Positions 10,581-22,100 of a stretch of DNA of 64,000 bases are shown piece by piece. The stretch comes from Simmondsia chinensis. Taxonomy: Eukaryota > Streptophyta > Magnoliopsida > Caryophyllales > Simmondsiaceae. The stretch is from positions 28,415,478 to 28,479,477 of the forward strand of contig JAGTTD010000015.1 of the NCBI GenBank assembly GCA_018398585.1, written 5' to 3'. The position numbers were made by a program, and so were the translations under genes. The notes below the pieces were generated by a model. The model saw only the letters and a list, made by a program, of their open reading frames with translations, was not told where the DNA came from and ran no database searches. The number at the start of each line of letters is the position of its first letter. Position 1 is the stretch's first letter.

Positions 10581-11255
10581 GTATAACAACAATAAAAACT
10601 AACCTAGTGTTTGAAAGGCTCTCGCCTGATGCATACAACCTTACTCCTACAAGGTGCTACGTTGAATAAAGGCTGTTTTCGGAGGCCTACGATTTGAAAA
10701 ATAAAAAAAAAAGGAACAATATTTATAATAATCAAGTCAAAATCAAAGTCAAATCAATTAAAGCAATACTAGACATGCAATCTGCAACAAAGCAACATAG
10801 CATCGTTGTGCTATCCTTTCTTAATAGCTATATCACTTTATTTTATCTAAGGTCACCTCTTTATTAAGGTTTAGATGGGTAAGATCATGTCCAGCGGTCT
10901 CCATCCAGCTTTTTATTTGGCATGCACCTACCTCTCATACAATGCGTAATATGTAATTATTCGCACTTCCTAATAGGAGCAGCAGTCGATTTCTTCATAA
11001 AATGCCCAAACCATAGCAGAATTGCTCCCTCAACTTGTCCTCTATTAGAGAAATGCCTAATTTGCTTCTTATGACGTCGTCGCTTCTAATCCTTTTTTCC
11101 TGGTATGTCCACACATTCACTGTAACATCCTCGTCCTCGCCACATCACGCCACCTTCAACTTCCATGTGTGGTATCGTTTAACTAGCCAACATTTGGCAT
11201 CGTATGATATATCCGGTCTCACTACCATCTTATGATTAGCAACAATATTTGTTAA
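10581..11255 (-). pseudogene. RTE-type LINE 3' fragment, degraded
   Basis: On the minus strand a frame ending at 11145 carries VVRPDISYDAKCWLVKRYHTWKLKVA. This matches in position and wording the C-terminal RT segment of the better copy at 16870. Recognisable but frameshifted sequence continues to about 10800 (EDKLRE; SWMET; DLTHLNLNKEV). The fragment then runs into the conserved tail at about 10692-10581, ending with imperfect CAA repeats on the plus strand. It supports the tail being the LINE's own 3' UTR. Confidence 0.7.
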
Positions 11256-11655
11256 TAATGGATAGTATGTGTTAAGTAATAAAAGCATATTGCAGTGTAT
11301 AAAAAAATATACTGCTAGTGTTTCCATATCAATGATAAGGAAAACATATTTCAAGGGTTGGATAAATGAGGCTAGAAGATTGGCCATGGGTATAATAATT
11401 ATTTGACGGGAAATTATTATCAATCAAACAAAACATATGAATTAAATTTTTAGAAAATTTTATTTCCCTTCCGTGACAACCAAATGCATTTATATACTTA
11501 TTTATTGGAAAGTTGACACTTGACGCAGGAAGTGAATTTCTAAATTTCTTGTAAGAATTTAATTCATTTGACAGCCCAATAAGATCTAGATCTATTACCC
11601 TCAATTATACAATTTAAAATTAATTTTTATATGAATATTCAATATTTTTTTAAAG

Positions 11656-12007
11656 TTATTTATGCTAAAGTCCCTATACTTTTTAGATCATGTCAATTTA
11701 GTCCCTCTATAATTTATATCGTGTCACTTTAGTTTTTTAGTTAAATTTAAGTTAAATTGTTGACGTACTTTTTAATAGGATAATCACGTTCAATGCTAGT
11801 ACCCGCTACAAATCTACTCATTGGCTCAATTTAACCAAATTTATGGCCGAGTTATTAAAAATTTTATTAAGAATTTAGCACAAATTTTACTCTAGGGACC
11901 AAATTGACACAATATGAATTGTACAGGACTAAATTGACGGGATTAAAAATACAAGAATTAAATTGATACAATTGACAAAGTATATAGACATTTATTGTTA
12001 ATAATCC
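11656..12007. mobile_element. Foldback MITE (MULE-like family A)
   Basis: The arms are inverted relative to each other: TTATTTATGCTAAAGTCC at the left, and the reverse complement of a matching TTATTAACAATAAATGTC at the right, with internal GTCAATTTAGTCC / CTAAATTGACAC motifs. Related copies lie at about 47709-47965, 50300-50690 and 51671-51983; the last has a 9-bp target duplication. Confidence 0.6.
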
Positions 12008-12091
12008 TTTTCTTTATCAGTATTAAAAATTCTTTAGAATATAGTTAAATACTTAAATTTTTTTCCCTTTATTCAACATCTACACTTTCCA

Positions 12092-12475
12092 TGAGTTATT
12101 TACACAATTGGTCTCTTATATTTCTAATTTCATTCAAATTGGCTCATCATCTTTTTAAATTTATTGAAATTACTTCCTCATATTTCTTTTATTCAAAATA
12201 ATTTTTCATATTTTATTTTATTACAAAATTGGTCCCTCACTTTTTTAATATTTACATAATTTTTAGCATAATATGAGAGACTAATTTTGTCATAAAATAA
12301 AATATTAAGGATCATTTAAAAAAAAAAAAAGAAGGGACTAATTTTAATAAATTTAAAAAGTTGAGGTGTCAATTTGAACAATGTTATAAAAAATAAGAGA
12401 CTAATTTAAATAAAAAAATAAAAAATTAATTTAAATAAATTTGAAAATATAAACTAGTGTAAATAACTCCATAGT
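12092..12475. mobile_element. Foldback MITE (family B)
   Basis: Begins GAGTTATTTACAC and ends GTGTAAATAACTC in inverted orientation, with complementary GGTCTCTTATATTT / AATAAGAGACTAATTT arms. Relatives occur at 27827-28095 and around 51611-52280. Confidence 0.55.
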
Positions 12476-12709
12476 TGATACTTGGGGTGCCCCACTTGAA
12501 ACCTTGAAGAATTCAAGGCCACACTTTTCATGACCGTTGAGTTCATATTAAAAGCATCACAGCTCCAACATTAATGGAGGAACAGCCCCATGGCCCTTCA
12601 TCTCATTTACATCTCACTTTCTAACCACTAAAACCTCACCAAAATCTCTCCTGCAAATCTCTTTTTCAATCCCCCAATTTCAATCATCACAAAAGAACCC
12701 TAATTTTTC

Positions 12710-13184
12710 ACAATTTCATTCAAAAAGCCCCCAAAAGATCACCAAGAAAACAAACCTGGTTGCTCAATTCATAGATTCTGGCCTGTAAAAGCTCACCAAA
12801 AGCTCACATGAATACTCTTTCGGAAACACCGTTTTAATAACAACAAACCCAGTGTGATAAGAGCTCCTGTCAGAGCATGTTGTTGAGGAAACACCCATTT
12901 CATTCATCAAAATATTAACCCTAATTTCTTACAATTTCCTTGAAAAAATCCACAAAAAATCACCAAGAAAGCAAACCCGGTTGCTCAAAAAAAAAAAAAA
13001 AATTCAATGGATTCCTCTTCTTCACCTTCAAATTTCATCTCTTTTTATGGATTTTGACCTATAAAACCTCACCAAAATCTCAGAAAACCCCCATTCAATA
13101 ATAAGAAAGCCCTAAATTCACATAATTTCCTTGTGAAAACCCTAAAAAACTCACCCAAAAAACAAACCCAGTTGCTCAGTTCCA
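12710..13184 (+). repeat. Imperfect tandem triplication of the thioesterase leader/start region
   Basis: A block of the type CACCAAGAAAACAAACC followed by GTTGCTCA occurs with GTTGCTCA near 12759, 12980 and 13171 (spacings about 220 and 191 bp). The third copy leads into the true start at 13185. The second leads into a near copy of the first 12 codons and creates the uORF at 13007. Confidence 0.75.
13007..13057 (+). CDS. Upstream ORF, duplicated copy of the thioesterase N-terminus
   Basis: A 16-residue ORF (MDSSSSPSNFISFYGF) lies 178 bp upstream of the main ATG. Its first 12 residues are nearly identical to the real N-terminus, so it arose from the leader duplication and is then cut off by a TGA. 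If the transcript starts upstream of 13007 it is a uORF that could reduce main-ORF initiation. The transcription start is not visible, so function is inferred. Confidence 0.5.
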   Translation: MDSSSSPSNFISFYGF

Positions 13185-16100
13185 ATGGATTCCACTTCTT
13201 CACCTTCAAATTTCATTTCAGTCTTCTCAAAACTCCCAAACCCATATGAAAATTCAACCCCAACTGATGGGGTTCACAAGCCATTGAGCTTATGGCCTGG
13301 AATGTACCATTCTCCTGTAACAATTGCACTGTGGGAAACAAGGTCTAAGATCTTTGAAAGGATGCTTGACCCACCTGTGGATGCACCCCCACAGACCCAA
13401 TTGCTCACTAAGACCCCCTCTCAAAGTCGGGTGACTGTACTTTACAATTTTTCAAGTGACTTTATACTTAGGGAACAGTATAGGGATCCTTGGAATGAGG
13501 TCAGAATTGGGAAGTTGCTTGAGGATCTTGATGCGCTTGCTGGTACCATATCTGTGAAAGTAAGTTAATTAGAAGTTCATGTGAAATTTTATTGGGCCTT
13601 AGGCCTGAGACCCGATTCATGAAGTTGGCATATATGAGATCCTTAGTAGACTCACATGTGGAGTTTTGAACAATATCTGCAGAGATTTTGTGTTGTTTAT
13701 ATGGTGTTTTCTTGTTGTATTGATTGTTTATTGTATGTTCGGTTTTGCTGGATTTGGGTTATCTTCTTAGGTTTGACTGCTAATTGAGTTAGTTGGGTTC
13801 ATGTTTCTGTTATGGAAATGGTGAGGAGAAAGCCAGGAAAAATAGTAGTGACACAAAGATTTACATAACTGAACTACGTTCACAGAACATTAGAGAACTT
13901 TCAACTATTTTTAGGAGAAGAGTACAATGGAATGGCCAAATGTTACAATTGTTTGCTCAAACCCTAGGCGTATTTATAGTCACGACCCATGTTCAAGAAT
14001 AAAACTAGGCTCTATGTAAGTCCAATAGTTTCTGTTATAGGATTTTGATTAAATAGTTTTTAAGGCCCACATAATAAGCTTTCTTATAGTATTTATCTGG
14101 TCTAATCAATGAGAGTGCTCTGTTGTAAACTAAGCTCATAGCTTCAGAAATAACTTCTCTACAAAAGGGAGTAAGGTTGCGTACATTGACTCTTTACATG
14201 CTTGTCTTACACCAACTGTCATGTCTGTTCAACACTCCTTGATACAGATCCTAAATAATTATGAAATATTAGTTCTGTAGAAACAGAAAACTAGGTTGCA
14301 TTTCAATTTCATCTAGGATTTAATTCTATCTAAAATCTACTCTCTTCCTCTAGTTATTTATGTTTTCTTTTACAATAATAGTAGTTTTATTAGATTAGTA
14401 TTTCTTTGTTAGATAGGTCTCTTTCTTTCACTTTCTATATATATATCATTGTAGTTAGTGCTGATTGACAGACTTGGTTAATAACATTATTTTAGATTCT
14501 ACTTTCTGTAATCACGGCTGCTCTATGTGTTCCCTTTCTAATGCACCACTTGTCCATTAAATCTTGATATACCCATTATATGACACCAATAATGATCTGC
14601 ATCTACATGTATCATGCATCTATACTTAGGAACTTCACAACAACTGATACATTCTGAGATACCAGTTGTTAGGACTACCCACAAAACACCAAACCACAAA
14701 TCGAAATAGCAAACATAATGAAGGGATTGTGGTAATAATTTAGATGTCGTAATTTATTTGGTTCAGCCAAAGCCTATGTCCATGGAGGGGGAGCAACAAT
14801 AATTTTGCTATAGGAACAAAGTCATTACAAAAGAGTTTCTCACTTACACTGTACCGCCCATTGTTTGCTCAACATTTTCATCCCTACCAAAATCATGGCA
14901 CAAGAGGTCCTATTTATAGGCCTCTACAAATCATAACTCCAGAAGCCCAAGCATCACCATCATTATGTAACCCTTAATTTAAATCCTGCCACGAATTTAG
15001 GTATACCATTAATCTCCCAATCTAACATCTATTTGAAAAAAAAGGTTTAGTCTATTCAGCATCGAGAAGAGCATATTCAAAGAAAAGATGCTGCCTTGAT
15101 GTGAAAAGCATGCCAATAGAGGGTTACCCATGATGTTTTAGTCTAACTGTAAAATCCTATAAAGGTTGAGGCCCTGAGTAAAAAGGTCTTAGGTTTGGGG
15201 CTTTAAAGGGATAACTATTCAATAAATTATTCGAGTTAGAGATTAATAAAAGCTTGTTTATGTTTGATTTGGGGGCTTGATAAGTGAAGAAATCGAGTTT
15301 GAGTAGGCTCGATAAGTCCAACAAGTTGAGTTTGAACAGAGGGGCGCTCGCCTCTTTGAAGTTTGTGAGCAGTTTGTTAAAGGCTTGTCTAAGGCCTTGT
15401 TAATGGCTCATTTAAGGTTGTTTGTTTACTTGTTATTAGGTTGATAATGGCTCATTTGTAGCTCGAATGGTTTGGTAGCAAGCTTGATTCAGTAATGAGC
15501 TCAACTTGGCCCCTTCTGAATAGTGAGCCGAATTGAGCTGAGTATCGACCATTCTTGGATTTTAATTGAACAAAGTTTCAAAAGTTAATGCTTGGCTTAG
15601 ACTCGACCTTGTAAGACTTATCGAACTCAAGTTCAAAACAAAGGTGCTCGATTTATCTTGACTCGTTTACACCCCCACCGAGGTTCAAATCCCAAATCCC
15701 AAGTCCCATTTAGCTACCAAAGAATGGCAACAATGGGTCAATTTCAGTAATGATGGATAGCTACTTCAGGCACTTAGAAGTATTGTGGTTATGGACTAGA
15801 AGTAGGAGATTCTAATATAGCATACTCTAGTGAATTTGAAATGTGTTGAACTTTGTATTGACTTGGTTAAACTATTTCTTAATGTACACGTTGGATTGAA
15901 AATAGGGAATATGGTAAAGGATAAGGAGGGAAAAGAAACAACTATCAATTTTAGTGACTATGATAGTTTGAAACTAAATTGTTTGTTACAATTTGTATCA
16001 GATGAAAAATATAGTCACGTACCCTAAACTTTGGATCTTATGCTACATTGTGCTTTCCTGCTCTTCTGCCAAGGAAGATCTTTGCGTAATCTGTTTTGGT

Positions 16101-19100
16101 GTAATATTTGCGACTTCTCAAAGAAAAAGGCTCTTAAGCTTTGTCTAGAATGAGTATCTATATAACATGAGTAATGATCCCTTCTTTTTCGAGGAACGAT
16201 TATAGAGTTTGGCTGAAATAACCCCTTGCATGACTCCTTAGGCCTTTAATAACAACAAACAACAAGGCTGCAAGTAAAATGTACGCAGCCTTACCCTTGT
16301 AGGGTACTACCCTGAGGGAGGCAGTTCCGAGCGCTCCCAACCTTGAAAAGCAAAAACAGAAGAATTCCTTAGGCCTTTAGCACTTTCCTAAATTGGGTTT
16401 CTATCAGTCCAAAAAGGTCGGGAAAGAATTCATCGAGTTCATATTTGTTTTTAGAAGAAAGACCCATTTTGCCTTTGTGCAGTTATCAATAAATTTGACA
16501 AACGATCTTGCACCTGCACCCCGTGTATGGGATGAACTATTATTGCTTAAAAGGAAAGGAGAGATATATGATGTTTAGCAAACTCACGAACATCACAATG
16601 CAACCTCCTAGTGTCAGCATTTCTCAACAATAAAGGAAACATGTTTTTTAGCAAACCAAAAATGCAAGGGTCGAGGCGTAAATGTCGAAGCCATTTTACC
16701 TCTTTATTTGAGAACATGTGTTTGGTTAGGCTAGAAAATGGGGCTCCAGTACTACTTCCACCTTTGGTCTCTAAAATGTAGAGTCCTTCCTGTTTTAGCA
16801 AGTCCAATCATCCTCCCGTAGCCCAATCCTGAAAACCACATTTAGTAACATGGAAAGTTACTCGACAATGAGACCGGCTATGTCATACAGTGCGGAGTGT
16901 TGGCCAGTCAAACGGCATCATACTCGGAAGTTGAAGGTGGCGGATATGAGGATGTTGTGGTGGATGTGTGGATACACAAGGAAGGATAAGATCAGAAATG
17001 ACGTTGTAAGAAGCAAATTGGGCGTGGCTCCAATCGAGGTTAAGTTGAGGGAGTAACGTCTGTTATGGTTTGAACATGTTAGGAGGAGACCAACCACTGT
17101 CCCTGTCAGAAGAAGTGAACAACTCCATACTAGAAGCGAAAGGAGAGGGAGAGGCAAGCCAAAGAAGACTTGGATGGAGACGATTCGATATGATCTCACT
17201 CACCTCAACCTAAATGAAGAGATGGCCCTAAATAGAGTGGAGTGGAGGGCTAGCATAGGTGTAGCTAATATTGCGGTTTAGGAGAGAGGAGCGCAACTAA
17301 GATCATATTAGCGCCCATAGACTTATATGTATGCTTGTGTGACTTTATTTGTTATTGTTGTGTGTTGATTGCTTGTTGCTTTTTCGCTAGGTTGCTTTCT
17401 TGTTATCGCTGCTTCATGCTTTATGCTTTACGCTTTATACTTTCTATCGTTGTACTGTTGTTTTTATGCTTTCTAGTTTGGGAGTTCTCATATACAGCCT
17501 CTTTTTAGGGTAGCACCCTAAAGGGGTAAGGCTGCGTACATCCTCCCCCTGACCCTGCATACGTGGGACCCCTCGAGGCAATGGGGTCTGTTATTGTTGT
17601 TGTTGTGAGAGTTACTCGACAATCTAAATCTTGTAACGCATTTTTCAAAGGAAGTTTTTGACGTGTGGTTATAGTCCTTTGAATTGCGACAGGAATAAGA
17701 GATCCATCTGCAATTTTGACCTTTTTATTACTAGGACAAGGGCTATATGCGTCAAATGAATGATGGGAAAAAGTCATATGGTCGATAGCTTTCGAGTCTA
17801 TACCAAGAGTTATCACGATGTGTATTAGAGGCACTAAGAGCATGGGAATCAGAAAACTTCTATGACTGAGCCAATGAACATGATTCACTAGACTTTTCAA
17901 GGGAATTAATTAGATTTCTTAACCTCTCAATCTCCTCTTTTTTGAGGTTCTCACTCTGGCGCATTGTGGCTCGTGCTCTTAGCTTGTATAACATGTGTCT
18001 GTTGGTGTTCTTTCCTCTTTTCTGGGAGTTTCAGCTGTGCTGATGAGGAGTCACCAGGGATTTCTGCTTTTTTTATCCTATTTTGAATTAAAGATGGATG
18101 ATTTTTCGTAACTTGAGATTTGACAATTTATCTAAGAAGGCATCCGCGACGAGGAACTATGTTTTTCTTCCCTTGGTGTTCTCTTTCTAAATTTATGTTC
18201 TTTTGTGGTACAGCATTGTTCTGATGATGACTGCACAACAAGGCCATTGTTGCTGGTGACCGCTTCTGTAGACAGGATCGTTTTGAAGAAGCCGATAAGT
18301 GTGGCAAATGATCTACGAATCTCTGGCTCGGTCATATGGGTTGGTCAATCCTCTATTGAGATTCAACTTGAAGTTAGTCAGACTAATGAAGGTACCTAAA
18401 TGTAGAATAGTTTTGATTCTGAATCTGTTAGGCTCCATTTGGTTGGATGGTATCCGTCCCTAACATATTTCTTCTGTAGATATTTTTAGCTGAAAGTACT
18501 TTTTTTCTTGAAGAGCTTTTTATGCTTAGTTTCTGAAATAACTTTGATTGCATTACTTTCCATGGACTCGGTGTTTATCATACTTAAGCTCCGTTTGTTT
18601 GGACGGAAAACATATTCTGTCTCAATTCTATCATTTCTTTGCATAATAGCATAACAACCAAAAATGTGGAAAATGTTGCTCTCCATTGAGGGAATTGACT
18701 TCCCCCAAACCTTCATAGAGGGGAAAATGTTCTCCAGTAATTTTACGACGACTTATAGAACTGAATCATTTTCTGTAGCTAGGAAGACATCAGTTTTTAA
18801 GAAAAATATTTTTACTTGAAAATGTTTTGTGCAAAAAAAAATTTTTTTTTTTTTTTTCTTTTCCTTTGAACCAGAAGCCTTAAGGTACGCAGATGGAATG
18901 GTATGGAGCTTTGGGTGGATTGGTAGCAGTGGGGTAGGAAAACTGACTTCTTTTATCTTCTAACTAAAATGAATTTGATAGAACTTCCTTGAATTATTAG
19001 AAACATCGTTGCACGAAGCGGAAGCGGGAGTTGGAGCGCCAAGGGAAGTGGGAACGAGGGTACTGGCAGCCATTGAAGTTTCTAAGGTTGAGAGCGTGGA

Positions 19101-22100
19101 GAGAGTATTTACATTACTATGTATTACATGATTATTGATCCATGATACTGATCCCACATTGTGGGAAAATTGTCAGATTGCTTTTGTGCTGAATATCATA
19201 ATTTTCATGTTAAATTTTATCAATGCGAAAGTCTTCACAACTCCTTAAATTGTGACATTTTTATTTACTTTTATGTTACTAAAATCCTTAGTAGTGTGCA
19301 TAACTTGGACCCTCTTTCCGGGAGGGGCTTGGTTGAAATTTTTTTGCCCACTATATAACGGCATATCTATTCTTGTTTTCATTAAATATTACTCTCAGTT
19401 CATTTATTCCTGAGTGAAAAATTGGCTTTTTGAAGCTGCTTTTATTTTGACAGAAAATCTTTTCCGTCTCACTTCTATTATTTCTTTACATAAATTCATA
19501 AAGCAAGTACGAATATGGAAAATATTTTCGCCCTTGAGGAGAAACCGACTTCCCTCAATGAAAGGAGAAACCGAGGTTGGGGGTCCTTAGACACGGCCTC
19601 CCTTAAAGGCAGCACCTTGAAGGGGTAAGGTTGCGTACATCCTCCCTCCCCAGACTCTGCATATGTGGGAGCCCTTGACGCACTGGGTCGGTTGTTGCTG
19701 TTGTTGTATTATAGGGAAAATGTTCTCACCTCCCCATACCCTACTTTGGCGGGAGCTTTGTGGCATTGGTTTTTTTTTTTTTTTTTGGTTGTTGTACAGG
19801 GTAAAATAACTTACAACATATGCCTCACTTAAACCTCAACTTGGCCACACTTAAAACCTCATATAAATTTATGGAATGGAACTATTTTCTTTAGCTAGAA
19901 AGACAAGATTTTTAAGTAAAATTTATTGTTGATTAAAAATATTTTACAAAGAAAATTATAAACGAGGAAAATGTTCCGTTTGAACCAAACAGAGCCTTTC
20001 AGCATCACATTTTTCGAAAAGAAATAATGAAATACATACCAATTGTTGAACTGGGATATACTGACATCTTCCCTTACAGAGTCTCCTGGTTCAGACTCAG
20101 TGGCACTTACAGCCAACTTCATCTTCGTAGCCCGTGATTCCCAAACCGGGAAATCCGCCCCAGTTAACCGCCTCACCCCAGAAACCGAAAAGGAAAAACG
20201 TCTCTTCAAAGAAGCCGAAGCGCGAGGAAAACTACGGAAAAGAAAGAGAGAAGAATCTAGAAGAAACTATGATACTGAAGAGGCCATTAGATTGGAAAAT
20301 CTTTTAGCTGAAGGACGTGTTTTTATCGACATGCCCGCGTTAGCTGATCGAAATAGCATTCTTTTGAGAGATACAAGGCTCGAAAACTCGATGATATGTC
20401 AGCCACAGCAAAGGAACATACATGGAAGGATATTTGGAGGGTTTTTGATGCATAGAGCTTATGAACTTGCTTTTTCTACTGCTTATGCTTTTGCTGGGAT
20501 GAGGCCTTGCTTCCTTGAGGTTGATCATGTTGATTTCTTGAGACCAGTGAGCGCTTCATTTCTCCTGGATTGATTACTTGTCAGTATCCCAAAATGAAAC
20601 TAGATAAAATTTATCTGAAACTAAAAATAATAAAGTATGATGTTGTATTTATAGGCGAAAGCTAATCTTTAAGACTGGTGAGGGCTTCATTTCCCTTGGA
20701 TTAGTACTGTGGGTACTTGATGTAGCACAACGTGATAATCCAAAAACGGTACTCGATAATATTTCTCTGAAACTGAAAACAGTGAATTATAATGTTGTAT
20801 TTATAGGTGTTAGCTAATCCCTAGAGCGGGTGTGGGCTTGATTTCTCTTGGATTAGTATTGTTGGTACTGGGATTTGGTCTGGATCGAAGATCAAACTAT
20901 TTAAAATCGTTATACAGTCAACCAGATTGATAAGAACTGGGTTGTGTTCGGTCCAGGAGCGGATGAAAACCTGACTGGGCCGGGTAGACTGATTTGGATT
21001 TGTTTTTCTCCTAGCTACAACTAGTGAGCATGAAAATGAGAAAGAAGTTTTCAAACAAAAACCAAAAAGTTTAAGGATAATTGCCCTCTATATAATCTTT
21101 AAATTATAAAAATAAATATTTAAGTTTATAAAACTTAATATTGTTTTGGTAGTTATAGTATATACTAAATTACAATATTAAAATTATGTATCTAAAATAT
21201 TTTATGAGAAATTGGTGCAGATCGGTCTGTAGTCTTGGACCTGGCGGGACCGAAGGCTGATTAGACCTATATACTACGATCAAAGACCGGACAAATCTAT
21301 AGTTAGTCAAGCCCGGTCCTTGACCAGAATAGTTGGTCTAGTCTGTTACGCTGGCCTAAATTGATATATGCTCTTCTTCCTTAGTAGTTGTTGTTTTTTT
21401 GGTATTTTCGAAACATATCTAGCATCTTTCTTAGTGGTCGCTTTTGTAACTTTAAGCGTTGTTGGGCGGGAGGTCGGGAGTTCGAGTCCCGATAGTCCTT
21501 ATGCTCAATATTAAACAATTCCAGTAGAAGGTCTAAGGTAGGCCTCTGTTTTATCCACGCTTCAACCCCAGTGGACATTCGCATTAGAGTGCATGTTGGA
21601 ATTATAAAACTGATGGACCTTCTCTAATCAGCTTATGCTATTTGTTTGTGCAGAATGGATCAGACCGATTCACATTCTTTCCATTTATTACTAATCTTTA
21701 GTCTGAGATTGATTCAGTTAAGATTTGGATTAACAAATATCTTAGAATTGTTCGAATACCAATTTGGACCGAAACTCGGAGTGGATTGGGTTAATTGGTC
21801 CAACATGGGCACCGGTAACATAGTTGTAGGAAACTCCTAAAATGCAAACATTTCATGCTTAGAAACACAGCTCCACATTTCAAAGTTATATTCATGTTTC
21901 AAATGCATATCAAACTCAATAGGAACATGATTCAAACAATCATTGAATCATTTTGATAAAAATATAAGTTCAGGAGATTTTTTGGCATATTAATCACTCG
22001 ATTCAACAAATATATATATATATATATGTTGCAGTCAACTTTCTTAATCTTATTCATTGGACTGCTCAATTTTCTCAGTCCATTCCCTATCCAGGTTTGG

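Noticed and set aside
20043..20079. Coding sequence before exon 3 of the thioesterase
   Set aside because: The frame is open but lies before the TTACAG acceptor. Homology and phase fit only from 20080.
21470..21500. Intact tRNA gene
   Set aside because: Good B-box word only. No acceptor stem or anticodon arm can be drawn.
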